From: Tridacna crocea
Lineage: Eukaryota; Mollusca; Bivalvia; Cardiida; Cardiidae
DNA: 64,000 bases
Direction of reading: 5' to 3'
NCBI GenBank assembly: GCA_943736015.1
Contig: OX031060.1
Location: forward strand, 4,112,001-4,176,000
Below the pieces are notes generated by a model that had not been told where the DNA came from, did no database searches, and was given only the letters and a program-made list of their open reading frames with translations. Positions 31,730 through 41,624 of this stretch are shown here, piece by piece; within the stretch, counting starts at the first letter, position 1, and each line of letters begins with the position of its first letter. The position numbers were made by a program, and so were the translations under genes.

Positions 31730-32587
31730 CCCCCGTCACACCAAACTCGTTCTCACTCCGTTTCGGAATTTTATGCCAGACGGACTTAAACTGTGTTTGG
31801 ACGGAGTGGATGTATTATGAATATTTTACATTCTGTATACGAACTTCATGGACGGCTTAGGACGGGAAAAGTGCCCCAGAACTTTGAGCCAACTCAAAAT
31901 TTCCTGCTGTCCTTCCAGACGGAGTGACAACGTACTTAAGGTAAGACCTGTTTAATGCACTTCCGGTGAAAATTCTAATTGGTTGATAAATAAGGATAAA
32001 TCAGGATTTTGGCAGACATGATATTTTTGCACATTTGTAACGGATCAGAAATTCCGTTTACGTCTATCTTGAAATTATTTTTTGATACTTTTGTTAGTTT
32101 TCTGAAAAGGGAGGTAATTACTATCTCTTTTTGAATTGAGTATATAGTGGTTTTAAATTTATAAATGATAATTCAACGAAGGACAAAATGGAAAAATGAA
32201 TAGGTGAAAGTAGTTCACTAATACTCATTTTTAATTATAGCTAATTTTGCAGGATGATATTTTAGTGGAAATAGCTGTTTTCCATTACACAGGTCTTACC
32301 TTAAAACGAGATGAAAGTAGTACTACAAACGGAACTGCCGTACTTCGATCCTAATAAAGACGGTGCACAGTTCGTCATCAGTTGGCAATGCGACCTAAAT
32401 TACACGCCCTATCACGACCGCAGCCCGTTTTACGATTTTTTTGAACGGGGTAAGACTTATTAAGAACAGGTTTTGATGAGACAGGGGCTTCAGGCATTAT
32501 CAGGCCAAAATTACACGTTCTAACCCCGTCCGTTTTCCGATTATTTCAGGTTAAGACGTTCTGACAACTAGTGTGGTGTGATGGGGG
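31730..32587. mobile_element. Inverted-repeat element, 'CCCCCGTCACACC' ends
   Basis: 'CCCCCGTCACACCA' at 31730 pairs with 'TGGTGTGATGGGGG' ending at 32587. Inner words also pair ('CCGTTT' and 'GACGG' type). A separate TTAA element (31936-32304) is nested inside. Confidence 0.7.
31936..32304. mobile_element. TTAA-flanked element, 'GGTAAGACCTGT' ends, nested
   Basis: 'TTAAGGTAAGACCTGT' and 'ACAGGTCTTACCTTAA' close the element. The interior shares 'GAGGTAATTACTATCTC' and 'TATAGTGGTTTTAAATTTAT' with 34170-34450 and 47520-47720, although the ends differ. Confidence 0.8.
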
Positions 32588-32990
32588 CTTAAACGTCACA
32601 TTTTCCGATTTCAAGATAGGACATTCTAATAGTTTTCGAGTTACATCGCCTCTCATCGTACTTGTTCGGTTAAGACTCGGGTAAATTCGTAATCGATGCG
32701 GGCAAACAACATCTATCGGCCGATCGATTACGCCGAATCCGTGCTGTTTTTTATTTTATTTTATTTTATTTTTTTTTGTTGTTTGGGGGGCGGGGAAAGG
32801 CAATGCTGCAGGAATCTGCAATGGGTGGGCTACCCTTAATTTGTCAAACTCGTTATTGAATTTGGCATATAAATTGAAATCTATGTCGATGGGTGTTTAT
32901 CAGGGCCAACATGTGAAAATGTACTCGAATAACACGGACCAGTCTTATTCGCTTTATTTTTTCGAGCGTCTGTTCCAAGTTCTAATCAGA
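32588..32990. other. Spacer with TTTTA run
   Basis: A (TTTTA)n/T-rich run lies at 32750-32780. Nothing else is recognised. Confidence 0.4.
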
Positions 32991-32994
32991 TACT

Positions 32995-33300
32995 GTCAGT
33001 TTAATCTGCCTTAAGCATGTGTTCATTTTGAGCCACGCTGTATGAAAAAAGTGGCCTAATGCATATACGAAAAGTATCGACTCAGGTCAGCCTGCGCAGT
33101 CCGCGCAGGCTGACCTGGGCCGAAACTTTTTGATAATTGTCAATTCATTATATATCAAGGCCTCCCTCTACCTCATGATTCAGTCATTAATTGTAGAATG
33201 TGGTTATTACGGATGGTTAAGTATGTGATCGCTTGGTATGCACTACTGGGATGCATTAAGCCCCCTTATGCCAGAGCACGGCTCACATATTTCTACGTTT
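32995..33300. mobile_element. 'GCCTGCGCAGTCCGCGCAGG' hairpin element with 'ATTAAGCCCCCTTATGCC' side
   Basis: The core 'TCAGCCTGCGCAGTCCGCG' (about 33088) is a palindrome flanked by 'AAAAGTATCGACTCAGG' and its inverse. 'GCATTAAGCCCCCTTATGCC' and 'GAGCACGGCTCACAT' follow, as at 47085-47350 and 48240-48500. Confidence 0.7.
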
Positions 33301-33408
33301 GCCGTGTTGCCATAACAATGAATGCTGTTGAAATTGGATTTTTTGTTAACTGGGCCACTGACCTACATTACCACAATAAAATACATCATATGAAAAGTAT
33401 CATATGAA

Positions 33409-34165
33409 TTTATCACATAACCTCCCTTGTTTTCAGTGTAATATACCCATTACGAATTTTCTATATCTTATACACGTTTGATATCACATTTGTGTGACGT
33501 CATTTTTTACGTCATTTTGTACGCATTTCATACAAGTGGATGGGTCTCATAGAAGATACCGAGGGCGCATTTATGAATGTTTTTGCATAATCTGATCTAT
33601 ATTTTGTGAAATATCGTTAGATCTTTGTTATAAAAAGAATCTCTCATTTGGGTCATCTTCTTGGGTCATTTTGTAGGGAAGGGTCATTTCTCTGCATTAC
33701 ACAGGCATGGGTCGAAACTTTTTTACTTTTAGTAAATTTTCCGCATGCCCAAGTAGACCTATAATTGTACTTCAATATTTATTTCGTTGTCAGACAAAAT
33801 TGATAGATAGGATTTGACATGAGCTGGCTTTTGAGATAAGATTCTATTAAATGAATCAAGAGAAATGTTATTAAGCAAGCCGTAGGCGAGATTAATCCAT
33901 TTTCCTCGACGAGTTTAATAAAATCTTATCTCTAACGCCCACAAATGTCAGATTCTTTTTATCACATAACGATATTTCACAAAGTACAAATCAGATGATG
34001 CAAAAACATTCATAAATATACCCGCGGTATTTTCCATGAGACCCATTCTCCAGTATGAAATGCGTACAAAAATGACGTCACACAAATGTGATATCAAACG
34101 TGTGTAAGATAAGAAAATTCGTGATGGGTATATTACACTGAAAACAAGGGAGGTTACGTGATAAA
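33409..34165. mobile_element. Long inverted-repeat element, ~220-bp arms
   Basis: 'TTATCACATAACCTCCCTTG' at 33409 pairs with the sequence ending at 34165. The arms remain paired through 'AATATACCCATTACGAATTT', 'GATATCACATTTGTGTGACG', 'AATGCGTACAAAA' (right) and 'ATAACGATATTTCACAAA'. The centre (33660-33940) holds 'ATGTTATTAAGCAAGCC', also seen at 52330 and 61985. No transposase is present. Confidence 0.85.
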
Positions 34166-34169
34166 TAAT

Positions 34170-34450
34170 AGTTTTGCACATCTTTAACCGACCAGAAATT
34201 CCTTTGATGTCTATCTTGAAATTATGTTTTAATACTTTTGATATTTTCCAGAAAAGGAATATTATCTCCTTTTGTAATGAGAATATAGTGGTTTTAGATT
34301 TATAAATGATAATTCTAAGGAGGAAAAAAAAAAGGAGAAAGCGGCTCGGTTAAAGTAGTACAATTATGGTCGTTTTAAATCATAGCAAATTTTGTGGGAT
34401 TAATACAACACTGGAAATAGCTGATTTCTATTACGGATCCACTACCTTAA
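34170..34450. mobile_element. TTAA-type element, right part
   Basis: 'TATAGTGGTTTTAGATTTAT', 'AGCGGCTCGGTTAAAGTAG', 'TTCTATTACGGATCCACTAC' and 'CTTAA' match the 12164 family. The left end is missing where it meets the 33409 element. Confidence 0.65.
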
Positions 34451-34776
34451 ACATGCGCGGATCCAGATATCTTTTGGGGGTGGGTCCCACCGAAAACGCA
34501 CTCGTCTTATCAAAAGATACTTTGGTTTCCGGATTTCAGTGGATGTAAGCCATTTACAAAAAAAAGTCAACGTTCCCAGTTCTAACCATGAAGAGGTCTT
34601 CACATTTAGAACCTTTTTTTTTTAAATGTATGACTGTATTTTACATAAATGCTGTGCAATATCAAAACAGTACCATTCCACGAATCCAAAAACCACATGT
34701 TTACCAAAATTCTAGGGGTGGGGGGGGGGGGGGAGTCCGGATCCCCGGACCGCCCTCTGGATCCGCCCATGCTTAA
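34447..34776. mobile_element. TTAA-flanked element with 'CATGCGCGGATCCAG' ends
   Basis: TTAA at 34447 then 'ACATGCGCGGATCCAGA'; the right end 'TCTGGATCCGCCCATGC' is followed by TTAA at 34773. It shares its left TTAA with the preceding element. A run of about 14 G sits at 34718-34732. Confidence 0.75.
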
Positions 34777-34849
34777 ATTCGGCTGAAAACTGCCTGAAAA
34801 TGAATATAGAGATGACGTTATCTGTAATATAGTTAACAAATCCGATAAT

Positions 34850-35275
34850 TCATTTTATTAATTTACTTTATGCCATCCGGTAGGTTATCGAGAAATCTCG
34901 TTGAAATATCTTTAAATATTTCATAGTTGTGACCATTGAAAATATCGATTTTTATATTCCGGTTGCCTAGGTTAAAATGCGCGTGACTCACAACCAGAGG
35001 ATTATATGACGTCATGACATTTCTTAGGCTTGATGTAATATCTTAATGCGTTGCTATGCAGAGGGGGTACGTCACGGGGAATAAGTGAAAGGATTTTGAT
35101 AAAGTTCCTCCCAGAAAGGGTTAGAAGCATGAAATAAATAGAACATTTAATTTTTTTTTTCCGGTTAAAGATCGAAATCTATTTTATCTCGTGAACACCA
35201 TCGGTAATACCCTATTTTCAGTCGTGCCTGCGATCTTTGACCGAAAAAAAAAATAACCAACAAATATCTTCTTTT
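34850..35275. mobile_element. Family 2 hairpin element, inverted, decayed
   Basis: 'GCCATCCGGTAGGTTATCGA', 'ATATGACGTCATGACATTTC', 'GTTGCTATGCAGAGGGGGTA' and 'AGAAAGGGTTAGAAGCATGA' appear in reverse order to 10176-10635. The final hairpin has lost most of one arm. Confidence 0.8.
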
Positions 35276-35394
35276 TCTTTTTTTTTTTAAATTAATCAGA
35301 CTCATGTTCTTTGTCGACCTTCACATACAATTGCACATTATCATGTAACAAACTATTTTTTAGCAATTTTAAGCATGATACTTAACAGAATCGT

Positions 35395-35460
35395 AAGGTT
35401 AGTCAGCTATTCTATCTCTTTCTCTTTCTCTCTCTCTCTTTCGTTTACCTTTTCTTCTTC
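35395..35460. repeat. Pyrimidine (TC)n microsatellite
   Basis: 'CTCTTTCTCTTTCTCTCTCT' low-complexity stretch. Confidence 0.85.
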
Positions 35461-35502
35461 TACGAACCTACATGCACCAAATTACCTAAAAATACCCCAC
35501 TG

Positions 35503-35727
35503 AATTCTATACCACACGTCAAAATTTTAGACTGGTCCAAATTGAAAGCACTTCTAGACGACAAGAAACATACCTCAAACATTGAAATTTGTTACCAGCA
35601 GGGTAGAAAACATTGTGAGAAAAGGAGAAAATGCTGGTTACCAGCATTTTCTCTTTTTCCCATAATGTTTTCAAAATGCTTCTATCCCGAGGTTGTAAAA
35701 GCCAGGAATTGTTTGGTAAAGGGTAAA
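35503..35727. mobile_element. PT element
   Basis: 'CAAAATTTTAGACTGGTCC' and 'TTGAAAGCACTT' are at the left. The palindrome is at 35604-35672 with centre 'CTGGTTACCAG', and the end is 'TTGTTTGGTAAAGGG'. The left end has lost its TTAA. Confidence 0.85.
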
Positions 35728-35734
35728 CCCTTTT

Positions 35735-35893
35735 AAAATTAAAGCAGATAACAAAATTGGAAGCTGGTACAAAAATGAGTTAAGTTCTTCGACAGAGTAA
35801 CAAAACATCGTTGGAAAAGGAGAAAATGTTGGTTACCAGCATTTTCTCATTTTTTTGCACGATGTATTAAAAAGCGGTTTTTCGTCCGGGACA
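35735..35893. mobile_element. PT element, decayed, between two others
   Basis: 'ACATCGTTGGAAAAGGAGAA', 'AATGTTGGTTACCAGCATTT' and 'TCTCATTTTTTTGCACG' show an eroded palindrome. It lies directly between the PT copies at 35503 and 35894, making three in a row. Confidence 0.65.
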
Positions 35894-36123
35894 TAAACCC
35901 GTTACCACATAATCCCTACTTTTGACGTCCTTGAGAAAGAAGCCTATAGAAAACATTGTGGGAAAAGGAGAAAATGCTGGTAACCAGCATTTTCTCCTTT
36001 TCCCACAATGTTTTCTACCCTTCACAAAACAATTTTTCAAATTTTCAGTCACTTTTATTTTGTCGTCTGCAATTCCTTTCAATTTGGACAAACCTAAAAT
36101 TTTGTCGTTTGGTGATGGGTTAA
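35894..36123. mobile_element. PT element
   Basis: TAAA CCCGTTACCACATAATCC at the left; 'GTCGTTTGGTGATGGG' TTAA at the right. The palindrome is perfect at 35949-36014, centre 'CTGGTAACCAG'. It lies only 56 bp past the sulfotransferase stop codon. Confidence 0.92.
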
Positions 36124-36178
36124 ACTTGCGATTGTATGGTAAAAGGATTAATACTCGTAATCCTGGTTTATAGTTAGT

Positions 36179-37256
36179 TCAGTTCTGCATTATCTGATGC
36201 CTTTCTTGCATCAAACGAACGAATTCTGCTCCCCGCGTCTTCATCAGTTTGCACTCCTTGTCAGACAATTGAAATTCCAGATTCCATTTCGATTTTGAGA
36301 TGTTTAAAACACTCTTATGACTTCGACAGAAAGTTTTCACCTTTAACAAAACTTTCTTGAAATATGACAATTCCTCTCGGAAGTCTTCCCCAGCAGCTTT
36401 GATCTTTGCCTCTAAAATAGGCACAAAGTACTCGTAAATTGCAAAATCCAAAAAGCTAGTATTTCTAAACTTTTGACGGAGTTCTTCTGTCAGATTAGCA
36501 CTTGCATGGGAGTGAGTATTCGCTGAAAGAAAAATGATATCCTGAATAGACCAATCTAGCATCCTTCTTAAGAGAATTAGGGATTCCTCTAGTTTTTCTA
36601 GCACCATCACGAGCTGGAATTCCGATCTCAAGCGATCTAGGTCATATTTCAGGCGGCTGTTATTGTGTTGAAGTAGAAAGTCTGCACCCATGGCATTTTT
36701 CGTAAGGCTAAAAGTCTTTTTGTCATATTTCTGTGGAAAACGTATCAAAGTTTCAATAAAACTTGTACTGGGAACTCTTTTCAGATAAGGTATATGAAAC
36801 ACGTCTCTATAGTAGTATGCAGCGCTGATTGCACGTTCTAACGGGTCCCGGATTATAGCAACCCTGACTGTATCTTTCGGTAAAAGCTTAAAAATATCCC
36901 TCCAGTTTTGTACATGATTAGCAAGAATGTCATAACGGTTCCCATTTTTCAATGGCAACACTTCTTTCGGTTCTGTTATCGTGCAGTACCTGACCGGAAG
37001 TAATAGAGTAAGATTATGACGTAATGCGAACCGGAAGAGAAGGTTCTGAATTGTTGTTGAGCCGGCTTTGTGGACCTTTAGAAATCCAACGTGGAGAATT
37101 GGTGATCCATATCCGTCAGACAGACTGACGTTCAATCTTATCTGATACCTTGTAGCCTCATTTCTGTTTTCCGGATATCCTGTCCATATTTGAGCTACGA
37201 GATTTGAAGCATGTCTTGAGGATAAAAAAGAAAACGTTGCAGCAATGAAAATGCCA
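36179..37256 (-). CDS. Galactose-3-O-sulfotransferase (GAL3ST family), terminal exon
   Basis: This exon supplies residues 14-372. It carries the 5'-PAPS loop GFLKVHKAGSTTIQNLLFRF (about 71-90) and the 3'-phosphate motif VRVAIIRDPLERAISAAYYY (about 144-163), both diagnostic for Golgi sulfotransferases. NxS/T sites (NVS, NLT, NNS, NTS, NIS) fit a luminal domain. The family transfers sulfate from PAPS to the 3-OH of galactose on glycolipids or glycoproteins. The acceptor TTTGTTTCAG lies at 37266-37257, and the frame is open from it without ATG, so an upstream exon is required; it is found at 41443-41483. The stop is at 36181-36179. The length (372) is near that of vertebrate members. Confidence 0.93.
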
Positions 37257-37351
37257 CTGAAACAAATAGATAAGAAAACAAGAAAGCATTAAGAACCATT
37301 ATATATGGTCACTTTCGATAGATATCGCTTTCTTCTGTGGAATATTTCCGT

Positions 37352-37440
37352 TCTAACATGACACATGAGTAGGCTCTTCTTACATAGTGAAACGTGAGCG
37401 TGATAAAATCGAAATCATTATGTAGTAAGTCGCCCGTGGT
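37352..37440. mobile_element. 'ATTCTAACATGAC' element fragment
   Basis: 'TTCTAACATGACACATGAG' and 'AGTGAAACGTGAGCGTGATA' match the start of the 25343 family. The rest is missing. Confidence 0.5.
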
Positions 37441-37949
37441 TGTTCCATGTCTACGCCTTTTCGGAAATTTGATCGACGAAAGTCACTTGAAGTAAACAAA
37501 TCGTTCGTTATATAACCAAGAAGGAAAGAAAACCCAAGGGATTTACCAATATTTACTGTATTTAATACAAATTGACAAAAGTTGAACTTGCTGAAATATT
37601 ATCAGTGCAAACGATTAAATGAAGTTTCTTTTCATGCTAAAAGATTAATATCCCCATTCCACTAGGCCACGATCTACGGCGCTCTGTGCACTCATATAGA
37701 GCGCCGTAGGTCGCCTCAGATCGCTGCAGGATTGGTGATTATGAGGACACTCCCGCTCAGATAACAACCAGATGACACTCCGCCGGCGATCAAGTAACAA
37801 CCATTGAGATCCGATAGCGATTGAACTGTATATAGTCACTATCGTAGCCTCGCTAGGAGTTGCGATCTTATATACGATCTCTTTTCGCTCCGTTAGAGAC
37901 CTGAGGCTTTGACCCTCCCCTTTCGCTCCTTCCCCTTGGTGCCATACTG

Positions 37950-38316
37950 TATTTGACTAAAGAATTTATTCTACCTACACCAGGTGGTCTCCAAATGCGA
38001 AATGGTGATAATGGTGACTTTTTAAGATTAAAAGGTCCCTCTGTATACTCGAGGCATATATGGTATGGACCATTAGAGGAAAATAATGGGACACAAGGAA
38101 ATCGGAGTAAAAGCCCGTGCTCTTCTTTGAATATACCTCCTTTGTTCCTTAAAGCCTCGATACACGCGAGACCATCTCTGGGATCCAATCCACTTCACCT
38201 GTACTTGAGTGAGAAACACAAGGTGCCTCAGAAAGGTCCTGGTTGGGCCGAGAATCGAACTTCAGACCTCAGGATTGAAAGTCCAGCGTTTTACCACTGC
38301 ACTACCGGTCTGATCT
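37950..38316 (-). mobile_element. tRNA-derived SINE (type 2)
   Basis: On the minus strand the head reads 'GACCGGTAGTGCAGTGGTAA' (A-box region) and 'TGAAGTTCGATTCTCGG' (B-box). The body carries 'GACCTTTCTGAGGCACCTTG'. Confidence 0.65.
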
Positions 38317-38607
38317 GTTGGTTATTTCCATTCATTTATCGTCACTACCGGTTGCCCGTCTGAGCGACGCCCCTAGAAGACGCTTAGTTGTTACGGGGGA
38401 TAGTGCAAGGATACAGGTTGAAACTACTGAGAGCTTCGCCTGATTCGGCGTATAGCACCGTCACACAGGACATCGGTTTAATATCTCATCCGAAAGACTA
38501 TTAGTAATTTTAGTTGGCCAGCCGGGGATTCGAACCCACAACCTGTCGTGACCCGAAACATTGTGTTCACGAGTCCTACGCTCTACCTACTGAGCTATAT
38601 CGGCTGG
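38317..38607 (-). mobile_element. tRNA-derived SINE (type 1), full length
   Basis: Minus-strand head: 'GATATAGCTCAGTAGGTAGA' (A-box) and 'GTGGGTTCGAATCCCCGGCT' (B-box), then 'GGCCAACTAAAATTACTAAT'. The body and 3' end match the 19896-20116 insertion. This is the best copy for the head of that family. Confidence 0.85.
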
Positions 38608-39413
38608 TACTACCGATCTGAGAAACAGACACTCTTTTATATAGTCCTCCAAGAGTGCGATCGGAACGCCGCCATCATATTGCCACTTGATCATAATGGA
38701 GATCGTAACAGAGCGCGATCATATCGCCACTTGATCCAAACGGAGTGCTACTGCATCTCTAATGGTCGCTATCGGATCACATAGTAGCGCAATGACCGGC
38801 ATACTGGAGGAACATTTGCGCTCTTGAGCGATCCGATGGCGCTGCATTTACGACGTTTACGTTCAAATTGCGTTTCGATAGCGATTTAAGCCAGAAAGTA
38901 GCGGTGTGACGGCGTTCTGAAAAGAGCGCCACAGATATTTGTGCAAGGGAGTAGACTGGTGGCGATCTTGGCGATCTTGAGGACCCTCTAAAGATCTGTT
39001 AGCGTTCTTGGTGATCTCCATGGCGAACTACGGCGCTCCGTGAGAGTGCCGTGGATCGCGGCCTAGTGGAATGGGGATATAACATAAAAAACTGACCGTT
39101 GTTTCATTGGCAATTGGATTGCGTCGGATTAGATTGTGTAATATTCAGCATTTAAAGTGACTCTAATTCTTGACTATAAATTTGTTCTTCTTTGTCGTTT
39201 GAAAGATAGAAAATAAAACAGTAAACAGGTGCAGGTTTCTCTCTTGTTCTGATGCCAGAGGCCTGACTGAATTTTTTTTAGTATTTACCGACTGTGGAGA
39301 GGGGTTTCGATTTGGTTAGTAACTGGAACAGCCATGATTTAAGCAAGGGAAATAATCTGCACCCGCTTTGAGCATGAGTATGAACTGGTTCCCCTTCGAT
39401 CAAGAGTTGACCA

Positions 39414-39590
39414 TGTTAGAATGAAAATAATCTTTTCGTCGTGGTTTGTCGACCAACAAACCATGGTTGTGACTTATAACGCGCAATGAATATACCACTA
39501 AAGCTATCACCCTCTTAGATTATTTATTTAGCCTAATAAGTCACAAATGTGGTTTATTGAACGACAGACCACGATATAAAAAATGAGCAT
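39414..39590. mobile_element. 'CGATAGAAAGAAG' hairpin, decayed
   Basis: 'GAAAATAATCTTTTCGTCGT', 'ACCATGGTTGTGACTTATAA', 'GTGGTTTATTGAACGACAGA' and 'CCACGATATAAAA' follow the 25731 order, with many mismatches. Confidence 0.6.
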
Positions 39591-39593
39591 TTC

Positions 39594-39786
39594 TTAACTC
39601 ATTATCAAACGACAAAATTTTAGGTTTGTCCAAATCGAAATCGTTTGCAGACGACAAAATAAAAGTGACTGAATTTGAAAATTATTTCATGACGGGTAGA
39701 AAACGTTTTCTCCTTTTCCCACTATGTTTTCTGAAGGCGTCTTTCTCAGGGTCGTCAAAAGTAGGGATTGTGTGGTATTGGGTTAA
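39594..39786. mobile_element. PT element lacking one palindrome arm
   Basis: TTAA CTCATTATCAAACGAC at the left; 'GGGATTGTGTGGTATTGGG' TTAA at the right. At 39696-39735 the text runs 'GGGTAGAAAACG|TTTTCTCCTTTTCCCAC'. The left arm and centre are gone and the right arm remains. Confidence 0.88.
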
Positions 39787-39849
39787 TTGTTCTGACTGGC
39801 TTCGACAGCAGATCAAATGTAGTTGAAATTAAATAAGTTAAAATGTTCA

Positions 39850-39900
39850 CTTGAAATAAATCTTGAAAACATAATGGGAAAAGGAGAAAATGCTGGTAAT
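39850..39900. mobile_element. PT fragment cut at the palindrome centre
   Basis: 'GAAAACATAATGGGAAAAGG' and 'AGAAAATGCTGGTAAT' form a left arm that stops abruptly where other sequence starts. Confidence 0.7.
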
Positions 39901-39918
39901 CGCCCTATCGGAGACAAA

Positions 39919-40178
39919 TTGTGATCCGCCACGAGAATAGGGACGATCTGGGTAATGCGTACATCAATTAGATGAAAGTAGACCAAAGATGTGTGCAGGT
40001 CAATTTCAGTTGATAGTTCAAAAATGGTTGTATAGTAAGGTAGAATGACCACTTTTCATACAGAAAATATCATGAACTGCGAAAAGTGTCAACCCTGGTC
40101 AGCCTGCGCAATCTGCGCAGGCTGACCAGGGTCGACACTTTTCGCAGTTCCAAGATGGCCCCTTTTTGCGTGTCACAA
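39919..40178. mobile_element. 260-bp hairpin element, 'TTGTGACACGCAAAAAGGG' ends
   Basis: The left end 'TTGTGATCCGCCACGAG' is a decayed inverse of the right end 'CCCTTTTTGCGTGTCACAA'. The internal palindrome at 40085-40145 pairs 'GCGAAAAGTGTCAACCCTGG' with its complement around 'GCGCAATCTGCGC'. Other copies are at 50536-50808 and 51926-52194 (inverted). Confidence 0.85.
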
Positions 40179-40439
40179 TTACATCATTTGAACCATATTT
40201 CTTTTTTCGGCTGTAAGTGCTCCGAGTTTGAAGAAGTGTACGACTTTTCTCGTGTGGTAATTTTGAAATTCTTTGAAAAAGTTTGAAACTCTTCTGAAAT
40301 ATGGAAAAGAAATATATGTGTTACTCACGAAATCAAGTTAAGATATTATAGTAAAAGAGGAAATTTCTCATTGTGTCACAAAGTTTTTAAAACGACTCTT
40401 TTGCAAGGTGCAAAAGTTCGTTTGGCTTCCTTAATGTGT

Positions 40440-40671
40440 GAATTCTTCAAAACGGCAAAAGTAAGGACAAGTCCAACTTGAAAACATTTACAGACGGCAA
40501 CTGATTAAAGCCAGCCTAAGTGATGAAAATCATTTCTAGATAGATAGAAAATATTTGGGGAAAAGGAGAAAATGCTGGCTACCAGGAATTTCTCCTTTTC
40601 AAAAATGTTTTCGAAAGCTTTCTCTCCCGAGGTCGTTAAAACTCCGACAGGGTTTTGTGCTAAAGGGTTAA
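40440..40671. mobile_element. PT element, decayed
   Basis: 'CAAGTCCAACTTGAAAACAT', 'GGGGAAAAGGAGAAAATGCT', 'GGCTACCAGGAATTTCTCC' and the right end 'TGCTAAAGGGTTAA'. It shares TTAA 40668-40671 with the next copy. Confidence 0.8.
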
Positions 40672-40897
40672 CCCTTTCCCAAACGGCAAATTTTGGACCA
40701 CACCAAACTAAAAGCATTCTGCAGATGATAACTTAACAGCTGCTTAAAAAGATGATTTTTCTATGTGAAAGGGTAGAAAACATTGTGGGAAAAGGAGAAA
40801 ATGCTGGTTACCAGCATTTTCTCCTTTTCCCGCAATGTTTTCAAAAGGCTTCTATTCCTGACCCGTAAAAACCAGGGATTGTTTGGGAAAGGGTTAA
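40668..40897. mobile_element. PT element, abutting the previous copy
   Basis: TTAA CCCTTTCCCAAACGGC at the left; 'GGGATTGTTTGGGAAAGGG' TTAA at 40894. The palindrome is nearly perfect at 40776-40843. Confidence 0.95.
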
Positions 40898-41422
40898 CTA
40901 AGTCATCACCAAACAGTCTCATGTTTTTTTGTGACTCTTCGGAAACAGCGATCTGAAAACCTTACGGAATAAAGCGAGAATGCATTTTCTTTTTGTCCCA
41001 CAATGTTTCACGTAGCTTGACATGCACCTACATTTCTTCGCCGGAAGCGCACCTTTACACCAATTTGAAAATCGTAATACTCTACTTATAGAAAACAGAC
41101 ACTAATTACAATTTTCTACGAGAATCTTTCTTTATACATTTCCATTGACATTTTTTTTCTAACACGGTATAGGTCTATTAATTACAATGACATTTTTCAG
41201 AGATGGGTAGCGTGTCACTGTGGCTGTCTTTGATGTTGTTAATCGGTTTACAGGGCGCCGCCATGTTTAGATCATGTGACTGACCAGTAGCAATATTCCC
41301 CCCCCCCCACTTGATATAGGGACAATGTTAGATGTAGATACGGAATCAGCCGAGTTGTGACGAGAGCTGCAAATGCTTTCAAAATAGATGCGCCTAAAAC
41401 TGTTTCGTTTGGTAAAGTGTAA
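40894..41422. mobile_element. PT element, decayed and interrupted
   Basis: 'TTAACTAAGTCATCACCAAAC', 'GCGAGAATGCATTTTCTTTT' and 'TGTCCCACAATGTTTCACG' mark the left part. 'GCTGCAAATGCTTTCAAAAT' and 'TTTCGTTTGGTAAAG' (41366-41420) mark the right end. About 320 bp of other DNA lies between. It abuts the previous copy at TTAA 40894. Confidence 0.5.
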
Positions 41423-41442
41423 AGCTATTTTTCTGTACTTAC

Positions 41443-41483
41443 CATATGACAAACGTTGGAACATGCACCAGTACCAATTTCAT
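41443..41483 (-). CDS. Galactose-3-O-sulfotransferase, first coding exon
   Basis: ATG at 41483 opens MKLVLVHVPTFVI plus two bases, ending at ATATG|GTAAGT (41443/41442), a strong donor. Joined to 37256 it rebuilds VICGIFIAATFSFLSS, an uninterrupted hydrophobic signal anchor of about 20 residues. This is exactly what a Golgi type II sulfotransferase needs. The phases agree (41 + 1078 = 1119 nt, 373 codons with stop). A 5' UTR acceptor-like CTTTTCAG lies just upstream (41492-41485), so a further non-coding exon is likely. Confidence 0.78.
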
Positions 41484-41503
41484 CACTGAAAAGTATTAAA
41501 AAC

Positions 41504-41588
41504 ATATCGTCTGTTTAATTCAAAAACCTCGTAACTACAGCTTGTAACAAGCTTTAGTTAGGAGATTTTCGAAGTAATCCGACGATAT
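41504..41588. repeat. Small hairpin 'ACCTCGTAACTACAGCTTGT', decayed copy
   Basis: About 40-bp arms: 'ATATCGTCTGTTTAATTC' and 'GAAGTAATCCGACGATAT', centre 'CAGCTTGTAACAAGCT'. Four or five mismatches. Perfect relatives are at 54865-54946 and 60222-60306. Confidence 0.85.
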
Positions 41589-41624
41589 CCACTTTATAAT
41601 ACCGTTTTTAGCCTATAAACTATA

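Larger units (their letters stand above)
37647..39080. mobile_element. Inverted-repeat element, 'TATCCCCATTCCACTAGGCC' ends, TAA target
   Basis: The left end 'TATCCCCATTCCACTAGGCC' pairs with the right end 'GGCCTAGTGGAATGGGGATA'. Pairing continues into 'CGATCTACGGCGCTC'. TAA lies outside both ends, which fits the 3-bp TWA duplication of PIF/Harbinger-type elements. The interior repeats 'GATCGCCAC'-like words and holds two SINEs. No transposase was seen. Confidence 0.75.
37257..41442 (-). other. 4.19-kb intron of the sulfotransferase gene
   Basis: It begins GTAAGT (minus strand, 41442-41437) and ends TTTGTTTCAG. Into it are packed a 1.43-kb inverted-repeat element with two nested SINEs, an inverted hairpin, a 260-bp hairpin element and five or more PT copies. 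Confidence 0.75.

Noticed and set aside
21851..41483. Glycan-synthesis gene cluster (glycosyltransferase plus sulfotransferase)
   Set aside because: The two genes are opposite in strand, about 11 kb apart, with no shared regulatory feature; animal genes of this kind are usually dispersed.
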